A stretch of 64,000 bases of DNA from CAXXOK01 sp963678055 (GTDB lineage: Bacteria > Bacillota > Clostridia > Christensenellales > Aristaeellaceae). The stretch covers positions 1,302,001 to 1,366,000 of the forward strand of contig OY782679.1 of NCBI GenBank assembly GCA_963678055.1, in the 5' to 3' direction. This document shows positions 1-9,951 of this stretch, in pieces (the first letter of the stretch is position 1; each line of letters opens with the position of its first letter). The notes under the pieces are model-generated. The model searched no databases. It had not been told where the DNA came from and saw nothing but the letters and a program-made list of their open reading frames with translations. The position numbers were made by a program, and so were the translations under genes.

Positions 1-1
1 T

Positions 2-1876
2 CAGCGTGACAAGCATGCGCTGCTGCGCGCCTTGCAGAAACTGCAAAGCTTCCAGATCACCCAGCAGGAAACGGGCGAAAAAACCTTCAATCCTGCACAG
101 GTGGAGGCCGAACTCCCGTCTGTGGAGGAAACGCTAACGCGCATTGAATGGGCGATTGCAAAGCTGCATCGCTATGATACGGTCAAACAACCGTTTTTAA
201 GCGATAAGCCGACGATTGACGAGCAGGAAGCCGAGGAAACGCTACAGGAGCTTCCGGCGGCGCTGCAGACCATTCACAAGCTGGAACGCTATGAACGCAA
301 AGCCGGCGATTTGCGCGGTCAGTCCGCAAGGATTGACGCGGCAATGGAGCAGCTTACGCCCTGGCAAACCCTGCAAGTGCCCCTGCATACGGTGCGTGAT
401 ACCAAAACCACATTGCAAATGATTGGCACTGTGCAAAAAGAAGCGCTGGACAGCTGGCTGGCCGAAGGCGAGATTCCGCCCCTGTGCTACTTACAGGAGG
501 TCTCCCAGCAGCGTGACCAAGCCTATATTTACATTGTTATGCACAAATCCTGCAAGGATACCGTGTTACCCAAGCTGAAAGAGCTGGGCTTTGCGCAGAT
601 CAACCTGCGGGACGTGTACGAGACAGCCGCCGAGCGGATTGAAGCGCTGAACAAAGAACAGGCTGATATTGAACAGCAACGCGCGGAAACCAACAAGCAG
701 ATTCAGGCATTGGCAGAGCACATGAATACACTGCGTAAGTTGTATGATCTGCTCGCTTCCAAACGTGATCGCCTGCAAGCTGCGAAGCAGCTGACAGAAT
801 CGGATAAAACCTTCTTCCTGCAGGGCTGGATTCCCGCCCCGATGATGCAAAAGGCAGAAGAAACGCTGAAAAAAGTATCGTCAACCGTTGCATTGGATTT
901 CTACGATCCCCAGGAGGGTGAGGAACCCCCGGTGCTGCTGCATAACCCCAAGATTTCCACGCCGTTTGAATCCATCGTGTCGGGCTTCGCCCTGCCCAAG
1001 TTCGGCAGTTTCGACCCGACCACCATCATGATGCCCTTCTTCGTCAACTTCATGGGCATGATGATCTCGGACGCAGGCTATGGCCTGATGATGGCGCTGC
1101 TGATTCCGATTCTGATCTTTATACGTAAACCCGCCCCCGGCACCCGCAGAATGCTGTGGATACTGATGGCTGCGGGTATCGCGTCGCTGTTCTGGGGCGC
1201 GATGTACAACTCATGGTTTGGCTTTGCGCCGTTCCCATCGGTGTTCGATCCGGTACGAAACGCAATGCCGGTGATGATCGTCTGTATCGCGCTGGGTGCA
1301 CTGCACCTGTTTACGGGGCTGTTCGTCGGCGCGTATATAAACATCCGCGACAAAAAGGTGATGGACGCCGTATACGACCAGCTCAGCTGGGCGCTGATCA
1401 TGGTTGGTCTGGGCCTGATGCTCATTCTGGGTTCGGCCATCGGACAGTGGATGGCGATTGCCGGTGTACTGATTGTAATTTACTCTGCCGGACGGCATAA
1501 GAGTAACAACCCGTTCAAACGGCTCATCAGCGGTCTGGGCGCGATGTACGGCATTACAGGCTGGATCAGCGATCTGCTCAGCTACATGCGCCTGTTCGGT
1601 ATGGGCCTTGCAACGGGCGTAATCGGCATGGTTATCAACATACTGATCGGCATGGTCATGCAATCGGGTATCTTCGGCATCATTATCGGTGCAGTATTGT
1701 TCGTGGGCGGGCATCTGTTCAACGCCGCCATTAATACACTGGGCGCGTATGTGCACAGCTGCCGCCTGCAATACATCGAATTCTTTTCCAAGTTCTACGA
1801 AGACGGCGGCAAACCGTTTATGCCGCTGTCAGAAACATCTCGGTATGTTTATGTTCGGGACGCGCAAAAGTCCTGA
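2..1876 (+). CDS. ntpI: V-type ATP synthase subunit I (5' partial)
   Basis: Membrane stator subunit (a-type) of the V-type ATPase; it forms the ion half-channels against the K ring and anchors the peripheral stalks. The frame is open to the window edge: the residues before the first possible internal TTG (position 32) read QRDKHALLRAL, which fits the usual N-terminus of this family, so only about 10-15 residues are missing. The first roughly 320 residues are soluble and coiled-coil; the rest holds about seven or eight membrane helices, including the GAMYNSWFGF and DLLSYMRLFGMGLA segments typical of subunit I. It is the first of eight tightly packed ATPase genes seen here; an NtpG/H subunit may lie upstream, outside the window. 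Confidence 0.95.
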   Translation, partial: QRDKHALLRALQKLQSFQITQQETGEKTFNPAQVEAELPSVEETLTRIEWAIAKLHRYDTVKQPFLSDKPTIDEQEAEETLQELPAALQTIHKLERYERKAGDLRGQSARIDAAMEQLTPWQTLQVPLHTVRDTKTTLQMIGTVQKEALDSWLAEGEIPPLCYLQEVSQQRDQAYIYIVMHKSCKDTVLPKLKELGFAQINLRDVYETAAERIEALNKEQADIEQQRAETNKQIQALAEHMNTLRKLYDLLASKRDRLQAAKQLTESDKTFFLQGWIPAPMMQKAEETLKKVSSTVALDFYDPQEGEEPPVLLHNPKISTPFESIVSGFALPKFGSFDPTTIMMPFFVNFMGMMISDAGYGLMMALLIPILIFIRKPAPGTRRMLWILMAAGIASLFWGAMYNSWFGFAPFPSVFDPVRNAMPVMIVCIALGALHLFTGLFVGAYINIRDKKVMDAVYDQLSWALIMVGLGLMLILGSAIGQWMAIAGVLIVIYSAGRHKSNNPFKRLISGLGAMYGITGWISDLLSYMRLFGMGLATGVIGMVINILIGMVMQSGIFGIIIGAVLFVGGHLFNAAINTLGAYVHSCRLQYIEFFSKFYEDGGKPFMPLSETSRYVYVRDAQKS

Positions 1877-1922
1877 CGTGAAGATAAACACGACTTTCAA
1901 CACACGGTAGGAGGAAACCAAT

Positions 1923-2396
1923 ATGTCAATCGGTCAAATTCTGGCTCTTCTCGGCGCAGCAATTGCTGTCATCGGTGCAGGTATGGGTTCCAGCAAGGGC
2001 GTGGGTATCGCCGGCGAAACATCCGCGGGAGTCTCCACGGAAAACCCCGAAGTGAACTCCAAGCTCCTCGTGCTCCAGCTGCTGCCGGCCACGCAGGGTA
2101 TCTACGGATTCCTGATCGCCGTTATCGTGCTGATCAACACCAACGTGCTAGGCGGCACCATGGCCGCTGTGGGCCTGTACCAGGGAATGGGCATCCTGAT
2201 GGGCTGTCTGCCGATCGGGTTTGTGGGCTATTTCTCCGGCGCAAAGCAAGGTAAAGTGGCCGCTTCTGCCATGATCATGACTGGGCAACGTCCGGAAATG
2301 AGCGGTAAGGGCATCACAATGACCGTTATGGTCGAAACCTATGCGGTTCTCGCGCTGCTGGTCAGCTTCCTGGTGGTCAACGCCATCCAACTGTAA
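1923..2396 (+). CDS. ntpK: V-type ATP synthase subunit K (rotor ring)
   Basis: 157-residue double-hairpin proteolipid (four membrane helices) that forms the rotor ring. A strong TAGGAGGAA site precedes the ATG. The ion-binding residues can be read: LLPATQG (T57, Q58), Q109 in GAKQG, and E138 in MVETYA. In the sodium-transporting Enterococcus hirae ring the ligands are L61, T64, Q65, Q110 and E139, so the same set is present at matching positions. This points to sodium rather than proton coupling, an inference from residue identity. The length (157 versus 156 in E. hirae) fits the duplicated two-hairpin form. Confidence 0.96.
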   Translation: MSIGQILALLGAAIAVIGAGMGSSKGVGIAGETSAGVSTENPEVNSKLLVLQLLPATQGIYGFLIAVIVLINTNVLGGTMAAVGLYQGMGILMGCLPIGFVGYFSGAKQGKVAASAMIMTGQRPEMSGKGITMTVMVETYAVLALLVSFLVVNAIQL

Positions 2397-2406
2397 GGAG
2401 TGTGCA

Positions 2407-3003
2407 ATGGACGCACAGGCGATTTTAACAAAAATCGAACAGGACGCTAAGGATGCCGCGCAGAAGGTGTTGGCCGACGCCCAGGAAAAGGCGAAGGCCA
2501 TGACACTGGAAGCGCAGCAGACCCGCGATATGCTAAAGAAGACCATGCTCGCACATGCTGAACAGGAAAGCCAGCAGCTGGAAGAGCGTATGCACCGTAT
2601 GGCGGAACTGGATAATCGCAAAGCAATGCTTGCGTTAAAACGTTCAGTCATTGACGAAGCCTTTGCCCTGGCCAAGGATAAGCTTGAACAAACCAAGGCA
2701 GGGGAGCAACGCGCTTTCTATCTGCGCAAAATTGCAGAGTATGCCGCCGGTACGGAAACGCTGATTGTCGGCGCAGAGCATGCGGACTTTTTGGACGATG
2801 CCTTTGTGGCAGACGCCAATCAAGCGCTGAAAGCGGCGGGGAAACCCGCAGAGCTGACCCTGCAATCCGAGCGCGAAGCGGGGTACGCGGGCGTAATTTT
2901 GTCGCACAAAGGCGCGCAGGTACGCATTAGCTTTACTGCCCTGCTGGACGAAGCGCGGGCCGAACTGGAACAGGCCGCCGCGCAGGTACTGTTTGATGAA
3001 TGA
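2407..3003 (+). CDS. ntpE: V-type ATP synthase subunit E
   Basis: 198-residue peripheral-stalk subunit. The start ATG at 2407 follows TAAGGAG, which overlaps the end of ntpK; an upstream in-frame TTG-like start would run into ntpK and lacks a ribosome site. The N-terminal half is a long charged helix (IEQDAKDAAQKVLADAQEKA), as expected for a right-handed coiled-coil stalk, and the C-terminal half is the globular head that touches the A3B3 ring. Subunit E normally pairs with subunit G/H, which is not seen here and may lie upstream of the window. Confidence 0.92.
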   Translation: MDAQAILTKIEQDAKDAAQKVLADAQEKAKAMTLEAQQTRDMLKKTMLAHAEQESQQLEERMHRMAELDNRKAMLALKRSVIDEAFALAKDKLEQTKAGEQRAFYLRKIAEYAAGTETLIVGAEHADFLDDAFVADANQALKAAGKPAELTLQSEREAGYAGVILSHKGAQVRISFTALLDEARAELEQAAAQVLFDE

Positions 3004-3024
3004 TTCCAAAACGGAGGATGACGC

Positions 3025-4002
3025 ATGCCGCAGATGAGCATAGCCTATGCGTGCGGACGGGTCGGCGTACTTAGGCGGTCCGAGTTGCACACAGCGCAGA
3101 TTGAGCGCTTATTTGCCGCACCGCAGCTTTCGGAAGCGCAGCGCGTATTGGCGGATATCGGGTTTGCCGGGGCAGAACAGGCGGATTTTCAGTCTGTAGC
3201 CGACAACCATGTCCGCAAAGCCTGCGAACTGATTAAAGCTGTCACAACCGATACGAAAATGACGGACTGCTTTTTCCTGCGCTATGATGTGCATAACCTG
3301 AAAGTGCTGATTAAGTCCCGTCATCTGGCGCACGCGCCGGAGTTTCTGTCGCCCAACGGCAGTCTGGATGTGGACATGTTAAAACACTGCGTAGCTGACC
3401 GCAGCTATGCCTTGCTTCCCACAGAGCTTGCCGAAGGGCTGAAAAAGCTGGAAAAGCGCATTGCAGTAGAGTTTGACCCCCTGCTGGTGGATGTCATGCT
3501 CGACCAGGCCATGTACCGCCAGATTTTCAAGAACCTGGAGGGCAAGGAAAGCTCGCTGGCGTACCGCTATTTTCAGGCGAAAGCCGATTTGCTCAACCTG
3601 ACGATGCTTCTGCGGGTACGCGCCATGAAAGAAGACGCTGCTTATTTTGAAGCACTGGCACTGCCCGGCGGCAAAATTGCGATTCGCAGCTTTGTAAACG
3701 GCTTTGCAGACAACGAGCGTCTGGTGCGGTTGGTGGGCGTGTATGGTATGGCAGTCAAGCAGGCGGCGCAGGCCGCGGTAATGGATGCTAAGAAGCTGCC
3801 GTATTTTGAAAAGGTAGCCGATGACGCACTGTTTGCGATGTTCAAGCCCTATCGTTATGATACGGCGTGCATTGAAATGCTGCTTTCGTATCTGCTGCAG
3901 CGGCAGCGGGAAGCCGCAAACGTTCGGCTGATTTTAACGGGCAAGAAAAACAGCTTCCCCGATGAAGCCGTACAGGAAAGGGTGCGTGAGTTGAATGGCT
4001 GA
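3025..4002 (+). CDS. ntpC: V-type ATP synthase subunit C
   Basis: 325-residue homologue of the d/C subunit, which seats the central stalk on the membrane rotor ring. It is almost entirely alpha-helical and soluble, with the expected family length (about 325-335). The ATG follows GGAGGATGACGC. Its stop overlaps the ntpF start by eight bases, indicating translational coupling. Identity rests on length, helical composition, phrases such as FFLRYDVHNLKVLIK, and its fixed place between E and F in the operon. Confidence 0.93.
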   Translation: MPQMSIAYACGRVGVLRRSELHTAQIERLFAAPQLSEAQRVLADIGFAGAEQADFQSVADNHVRKACELIKAVTTDTKMTDCFFLRYDVHNLKVLIKSRHLAHAPEFLSPNGSLDVDMLKHCVADRSYALLPTELAEGLKKLEKRIAVEFDPLLVDVMLDQAMYRQIFKNLEGKESSLAYRYFQAKADLLNLTMLLRVRAMKEDAAYFEALALPGGKIAIRSFVNGFADNERLVRLVGVYGMAVKQAAQAAVMDAKKLPYFEKVADDALFAMFKPYRYDTACIEMLLSYLLQRQREAANVRLILTGKKNSFPDEAVQERVRELNG

Positions 4003-4336
4003 TATCCGAATGGGAGCCGTCGGCGAGCGCGACGCCGTTCTCTGCTTTAAAGCGCTGGGAATGACCGTAATCCCCACCGAGACACCGGAGGAGACGGCCA
4101 AAGCGTTGTTTTCTCTCACCAAACGCGGCGTGCGCTTGATTTTTATCACCGAAAGCACTGCCGCCAACGCAACCGAAGCGCTCATGCGTTATCAAACCGA
4201 TCCGCAGGTTGCTATCATCCCCATTCCGGGGAGTACAGGGTCCAGCGGATATGCAATGTCGCGTATTAAGGCAAACGTTGAAAAAGCCATTGGCGCGGAC
4301 ATTTTATTCGGAAATAACACTACGGAGGACGTGTAG
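3995..4336 (+). CDS. ntpF: V-type ATP synthase subunit F
   Basis: 113-residue central-stalk subunit that binds subunit D and regulates coupling. Its Rossmann-like alpha/beta fold is visible as alternating strands and helices (AVLCFKALGMTVIPTE, RLIFITESTA, VAIIPIPGS). The C-terminal MSRIKANVEKAIGADIL helix matches the family. The start overlaps ntpC by eight bases; ntpA follows after two bases, and the ACGGAGGA ribosome site for ntpA lies inside the 3' end of this gene. Confidence 0.93.
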   Translation: MADIRMGAVGERDAVLCFKALGMTVIPTETPEETAKALFSLTKRGVRLIFITESTAANATEALMRYQTDPQVAIIPIPGSTGSSGYAMSRIKANVEKAIGADILFGNNTTEDV

Positions 4337-4338
4337 AC

Positions 4339-6105
<1,767 letters not shown>

Positions 6106-6108
6106 ACG

Positions 6109-7524
6109 ATGTTAAAAGAGTACCGTACCATAAGAGAAGTCGTCGGCCCCCTGATGCTTGTGGATCAGGTGGAAGGCGTCACCTATAACGAACTGGTGGA
6201 AATCAAACAAGCCAATGGCGAGCTGCGGCGCGGCAAAGTGCTTGAAATTAACGGCGACAAAGCCATGGTGCAGCTGTTTGAAAGCTCCAATGGCTTGCAG
6301 ATTGAAACGGCGTCCGCGCGTTTCCTGGGCCACTCCATTGAACTGGGTGTCAGCATGGATATGCTGGGCCGCGTGTTCGATGGCATGGGAAATCCCCGTG
6401 ATAACGGACCCCAGCTGATTCCCGACAAACGCATGGATATCAACGGCGAGCCGCTAAACCCTGCGGCGCGCGACTATCCCAACGAGTTTATCCAAACCGG
6501 CGTCAGCGCGATTGACGGCCTGAATACGCTGGTTCGTGGTCAGAAACTGCCTGTGTTCTCCGGCAGTGGTTTGCCGCATGCGCAGCTTGCTACGCAAATC
6601 GCCCGCCAGGCGAAGGTGCTTGGCGCACATGAGAAATTCGCCGTGGTGTTTGGCGCGATTGGTATCACGTTTGAAGAAGCGGAATACTTTATCAGCGACT
6701 TCCGCCGTACCGGCGCAATCGAACGCGCTGTGCTGTTCATGAACCTGGCTAATGACCCCGCTATCGAGCGAATCGCCACCCCGCGTATGGCGCTGACCGC
6801 AGCGGAATACCTGGCCTATGAAAAAGACATGCATGTGCTGGTCATCTTGACCGATATCACCAACTATGCTGAAGCATTGCGCGAGGTATCGGCCGCCCGT
6901 AAGGAAGTGCCCGGTCGCCGTGGCTATCCCGGCTACCTGTATACCGACCTTGCCAGCATGTACGAACGGGCCGGTCGTGTTATCGGTAAAAAGGGTTCGA
7001 TTACCCAGATTCCGATCCTGACCATGCCTGAAGACGACAAAACCCACCCGATTCCCGACTTGACCGGTTATATCACCGAAGGGCAGATTATTCTAAGCCG
7101 CGAATTGCACCGCAAGGGCATTTCGCCGCCAATTGATGTGCTGCCGTCTCTAAGCCGCCTCAAGGACAAAGGTATTGGTAAAGGCAAAACCCGTGAAGAC
7201 CACGCCGCGACCATGAACCAGCTGTTTGCCGCCTATTCCCGTGGTAAAGATGCCAAGGAACTCGCGGTCATTCTGGGCGACGCGGCACTGACCGATGTCG
7301 ATAAGAAATACGCTGCCTTTGCAGATGAGTTTGAGAAAAAGTATGTATCGCAGGGCTATCAAACCAACCGTACCATCGAAGAAACGCTGAACCTTGGCTG
7401 GGGGCTGCTATCCATGCTGCCGCGTAACGAGCTTAAGCGTATCCGCGATGATATGCTGGATAAATACCTGCATGATAACACGATTGAGGAAACCCGCGAT
7501 GTAGTCGAGGAGGAGCATAGCTGA
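6109..7524 (+). CDS. ntpB: V-type ATP synthase subunit B
   Basis: 471-residue non-catalytic nucleotide-domain subunit of the A3B3 ring. As expected for B, the P-loop is degenerate (FSGSGLPHAQLATQIARQ in place of GxxxxGKT), so ATP binds only at the interface with A. Downstream motifs such as ALREVSAARKEVPGRRGYP and ILTMPEDDKTHPIPDLTGYI are diagnostic of subunit B. GGGGAGG near the end of ntpA is its ribosome site. The stop overlaps the start of ntpD by one base (TGATG). Confidence 0.98.
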   Translation: MLKEYRTIREVVGPLMLVDQVEGVTYNELVEIKQANGELRRGKVLEINGDKAMVQLFESSNGLQIETASARFLGHSIELGVSMDMLGRVFDGMGNPRDNGPQLIPDKRMDINGEPLNPAARDYPNEFIQTGVSAIDGLNTLVRGQKLPVFSGSGLPHAQLATQIARQAKVLGAHEKFAVVFGAIGITFEEAEYFISDFRRTGAIERAVLFMNLANDPAIERIATPRMALTAAEYLAYEKDMHVLVILTDITNYAEALREVSAARKEVPGRRGYPGYLYTDLASMYERAGRVIGKKGSITQIPILTMPEDDKTHPIPDLTGYITEGQIILSRELHRKGISPPIDVLPSLSRLKDKGIGKGKTREDHAATMNQLFAAYSRGKDAKELAVILGDAALTDVDKKYAAFADEFEKKYVSQGYQTNRTIEETLNLGWGLLSMLPRNELKRIRDDMLDKYLHDNTIEETRDVVEEEHS

Positions 7525-8165
7525 TGGCAGCAGCGCTGCGCGTAAATCCCACGCGCATGGAGTTAACGCGTGTTAAACGCCGTCTGGTTACCGCAAAACG
7601 CGGGCACAAGCTGCTCAAGGACAAGCGGGACGAGATGGTACGCCAGTTTATCGCGCTTATCCGTGAAAACCACCGCTTGCGCAAAGAAGTGGAAGCTGAG
7701 CTTGGCTTTGCCTTGTCCGGCTTTGCCATGGCGCGCGCCGTGGTGGAACCCGCGTTTATGGAAGAAGCGCTTTTAAGCCCCGCCCGCAGCATAGCCGTGG
7801 ATATGGGCGTGAAAAGTATTTTAAGCGTTCATGTTCCGACGCTGTCCACCAAGGAAGAGGAGTCCAAAACCACATTGAGTTACGGGCTGGCCGAAACCAC
7901 AGCGCAGCTCGATGGTGCTATTGAAGGCCTTGCCGATCTTCTGCCCAAGCTGATCAAGCTGGCGGAAGTGGAAAAGACCTGCGATCTGCTGGCCGACGAG
8001 ATTGAAAAAACCCGCCGCAGGGTAAACGCGCTGGAATATGTAATGATACCGCAGTTTCAGGAGACCATTCGTTTTATCACCATGAAGCTGGATGAAAACG
8101 AACGCGGCAATCTGACCCGCCTGATGAAAGTCAAAGACATGATTCAGGACCGGGAAACTGTGTAA
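7524..8165 (+). CDS. ntpD: V-type ATP synthase subunit D
   Basis: 213-residue central rotor shaft. Both ends are long helices that form the coiled coil inside the A3B3 ring: the N-terminus (NPTRMELTRVKRRLVTAKRG, KLLKDKRDEM) and the C-terminus (RRRVNALEYVMIPQFQETIR) carry the family signatures. It is the last gene of the operon: a strong intrinsic terminator follows within ten bases. Coupling to ntpB is by a one-base stop/start overlap. Confidence 0.96.
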   Translation: MAAALRVNPTRMELTRVKRRLVTAKRGHKLLKDKRDEMVRQFIALIRENHRLRKEVEAELGFALSGFAMARAVVEPAFMEEALLSPARSIAVDMGVKSILSVHVPTLSTKEEESKTTLSYGLAETTAQLDGAIEGLADLLPKLIKLAEVEKTCDLLADEIEKTRRRVNALEYVMIPQFQETIRFITMKLDENERGNLTRLMKVKDMIQDRETV

Positions 8166-8171
8166 AAGGAC

Positions 8172-8204
8172 AAAAAGCACCAATGAGTAACATTGGTGCT
8201 TTTT
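8172..8204 (+). terminator. Intrinsic terminator of the V-ATPase operon
   Basis: A perfect 14-bp inverted repeat (AAAAAGCACCAATG / CATTGGTGCTTTTT) around a five-base loop AGTAA, ending in a T run. It begins six bases after the ntpD stop. Confidence 0.93.
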
Positions 8205-8222
8205 CTTGCTAGGAGGTGTATT

Positions 8223-9080
8223 ATGCCAAGCTTTATGGAAAACTGGCTGACAAGAGAATATAATCTTGTTGACGAGATAAATTCACTTAATGAGTTGATG
8301 TTTGGAGAAATGAGTGACGGATACGCTACAACATTCAGCGAGATCGTTGATTATGAATATCTTGAGTGGAAATGTAGAAACAATACAATAACAAGAGGAG
8401 AATTCGAAAGAAAATCTGGCATCAAAGAAGCATTTAGTAAAATGAATAGACCCCCGAAAGATAATGTTGATATGAAATTCGTCGCATTTTATCTTGAGTA
8501 TGCCCTTAATCTTGCAAATTTTGTTTATAATAAAGCATCAGGATACCGATTTGCAGAAAAAAGCAAGGTAAGAGCTCAAGCGATTATTGACAATGTTAAA
8601 TCGATTGTAGAGAAGTGCGGTTTGAAAATAGCCCGACATTCACAAGGCGTCCATATTATAGTTATTAAAGATGCAGTGGCTGATTTAGCTAGTGATATTG
8701 TTGGCGATAGCTATAACCTCGGCCAAGATATATTCTTATACCGACATAATTCTTTAGAAGGAAATCTTGTTAATAAAGCCGATATACTTGTTCGGATGGC
8801 AAAATACCTTGAGAAAGAAATAAAACCCAATATTAGTGATAAGGCCAATTTACGACAATTATATAGCAATGTTGGATTTCTTTCTAATGCATTGGATTTG
8901 CGGCATCCTCCAAATGAGAAAGAAGAACCAGTTATTAAACAATTAGTTCAGCAAGGCAAACTAGAACAATGGTATGATGATTTATACAGGCAAATAGTTT
9001 CTTTGATCGTACTATTTGATTGTGCCCAGAAACAACAGGGCATTGATGATTTAAAGGAGCAAATTAATCCGAAGAATTGA
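8223..9080 (+). CDS. Unrecognised AT-rich gene, 285-residue soluble protein
   Basis: I do not recognise this protein. The ATG at 8223 has a strong AGGAGGTG site seven bases upstream, so the longer frame beginning at 8193, inside the terminator, is rejected. The protein is soluble, charged and mostly helical, with no signal peptide, membrane segment or obvious catalytic motif. Base use is strikingly AT-rich compared with both neighbours (AAT, ATA, TTA and AGA codons are common), and the gene stands alone between two intrinsic terminators. This is the usual look of a recently acquired single-gene insertion; a defence-type role is possible, but no motif supports it. It may be read by weak leakage from the ATPase operon, since I found no clear promoter. 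Confidence 0.8.
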   Translation: MPSFMENWLTREYNLVDEINSLNELMFGEMSDGYATTFSEIVDYEYLEWKCRNNTITRGEFERKSGIKEAFSKMNRPPKDNVDMKFVAFYLEYALNLANFVYNKASGYRFAEKSKVRAQAIIDNVKSIVEKCGLKIARHSQGVHIIVIKDAVADLASDIVGDSYNLGQDIFLYRHNSLEGNLVNKADILVRMAKYLEKEIKPNISDKANLRQLYSNVGFLSNALDLRHPPNEKEEPVIKQLVQQGKLEQWYDDLYRQIVSLIVLFDCAQKQQGIDDLKEQINPKN

Positions 9081-9140
9081 TATATTGTTTAGGTGATTCA
9101 GGAACGGGAGCAATAATGCGGCTTTCAGGCACAAAACAGA

Positions 9141-9172
9141 GGAAGTGGAGCAAATCCACTTCCTTTTTTATT
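9141..9172 (+). terminator. Intrinsic terminator after the AT-rich gene
   Basis: A nine-bp perfect stem (GGAAGTGGA / TCCACTTCC) around the loop GCAAA, followed by TTTTTTATT. It separates the AT-rich gene from the ABC exporter genes. Confidence 0.92.
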
Positions 9173-9219
9173 GGTTTATGGTATTCTGTACCCAGATGTA
9201 AATTTTCGGAGGTGTTTGT

Positions 9220-9948
9220 ATGATACGCTTAGAGAATGTCTCTAAATCTTATGGCGGCGGCAAAGTAAAGGCTGTCGACGACCTAAGCATGACCGTGGAA
9301 AGCGGTAGAGTATTTGGGTTTTTGGGGCCGAACGGCGCCGGAAAAACCACGACAATTAAAATGATGACGGGTATACTCAATGCCGATACAGGCAGCCTGT
9401 GGCTGGAAGATGTCAACCTGACAAACAATCCCATGGAAGCCAAGCACATGTTTGGGTTTGTGCCTGATAGCTTTGAGATGTACGATCGTCTCACCGGTAT
9501 GGAGTATTTAAACTTCCTGGCCGATGTGTACGGCGTAGGGCAGAACGAGCGCAAAGCGCATATCGACAGAATGCTGCCCCTGTACTCACTGGAAAAGGAG
9601 ATTCACCAGCAAATCCGCAGCTTTTCTCACGGCATGAAGCAGAAACTGCAGGTGATTGGGTCCTTGATTCATCAGCCGCGCATCTGGATTTTGGATGAGC
9701 CGATGACGGGGCTGGACCCTGCCAGCATGCATGTGCTTAAGCAGGAAATGCAAACCCTTTGCGATGAGGGAAGAACTGTGTTTTTCTCCACTCATGTGCT
9801 GGACGTGGCCGAGCGGCTGTGTGACGAGATCGGTATTATCCGCAGCGGCAAACTGATCGCACAGGGCTCGACTGAATCCCTGCTCAAGAGCGACCAGAAG
9901 AAAACGCTGGAGGACTTGTTCCTGGACCTGACTTCGAAGGAGGCGTAA
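9220..9948 (+). CDS. ABC transporter ATP-binding protein
   Basis: 242-residue ATPase of an ABC exporter. Walker A is GPNGAGKTTT (about residues 36-45), the signature is FSHGMKQKLQ (the usual LSGG is altered to FSHG, common in this drug/peptide exporter group), Walker B is IWILDEP, and the switch histidine is in FFSTHVLD. The ATG follows CGGAGGTG. The next gene, a permease with a GTG start, begins three bases later, so the pair forms one exporter. The substrate cannot be told from sequence. Confidence 0.93.
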   Translation: MIRLENVSKSYGGGKVKAVDDLSMTVESGRVFGFLGPNGAGKTTTIKMMTGILNADTGSLWLEDVNLTNNPMEAKHMFGFVPDSFEMYDRLTGMEYLNFLADVYGVGQNERKAHIDRMLPLYSLEKEIHQQIRSFSHGMKQKLQVIGSLIHQPRIWILDEPMTGLDPASMHVLKQEMQTLCDEGRTVFFSTHVLDVAERLCDEIGIIRSGKLIAQGSTESLLKSDQKKTLEDLFLDLTSKEA

Positions 9949-9951
9949 CGC

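Noticed and set aside
8193..8222. Upstream extension of the AT-rich gene
   Set aside because: The added ten codons lie in the terminator hairpin and cover the AGGAGG site that serves the ATG at 8223.
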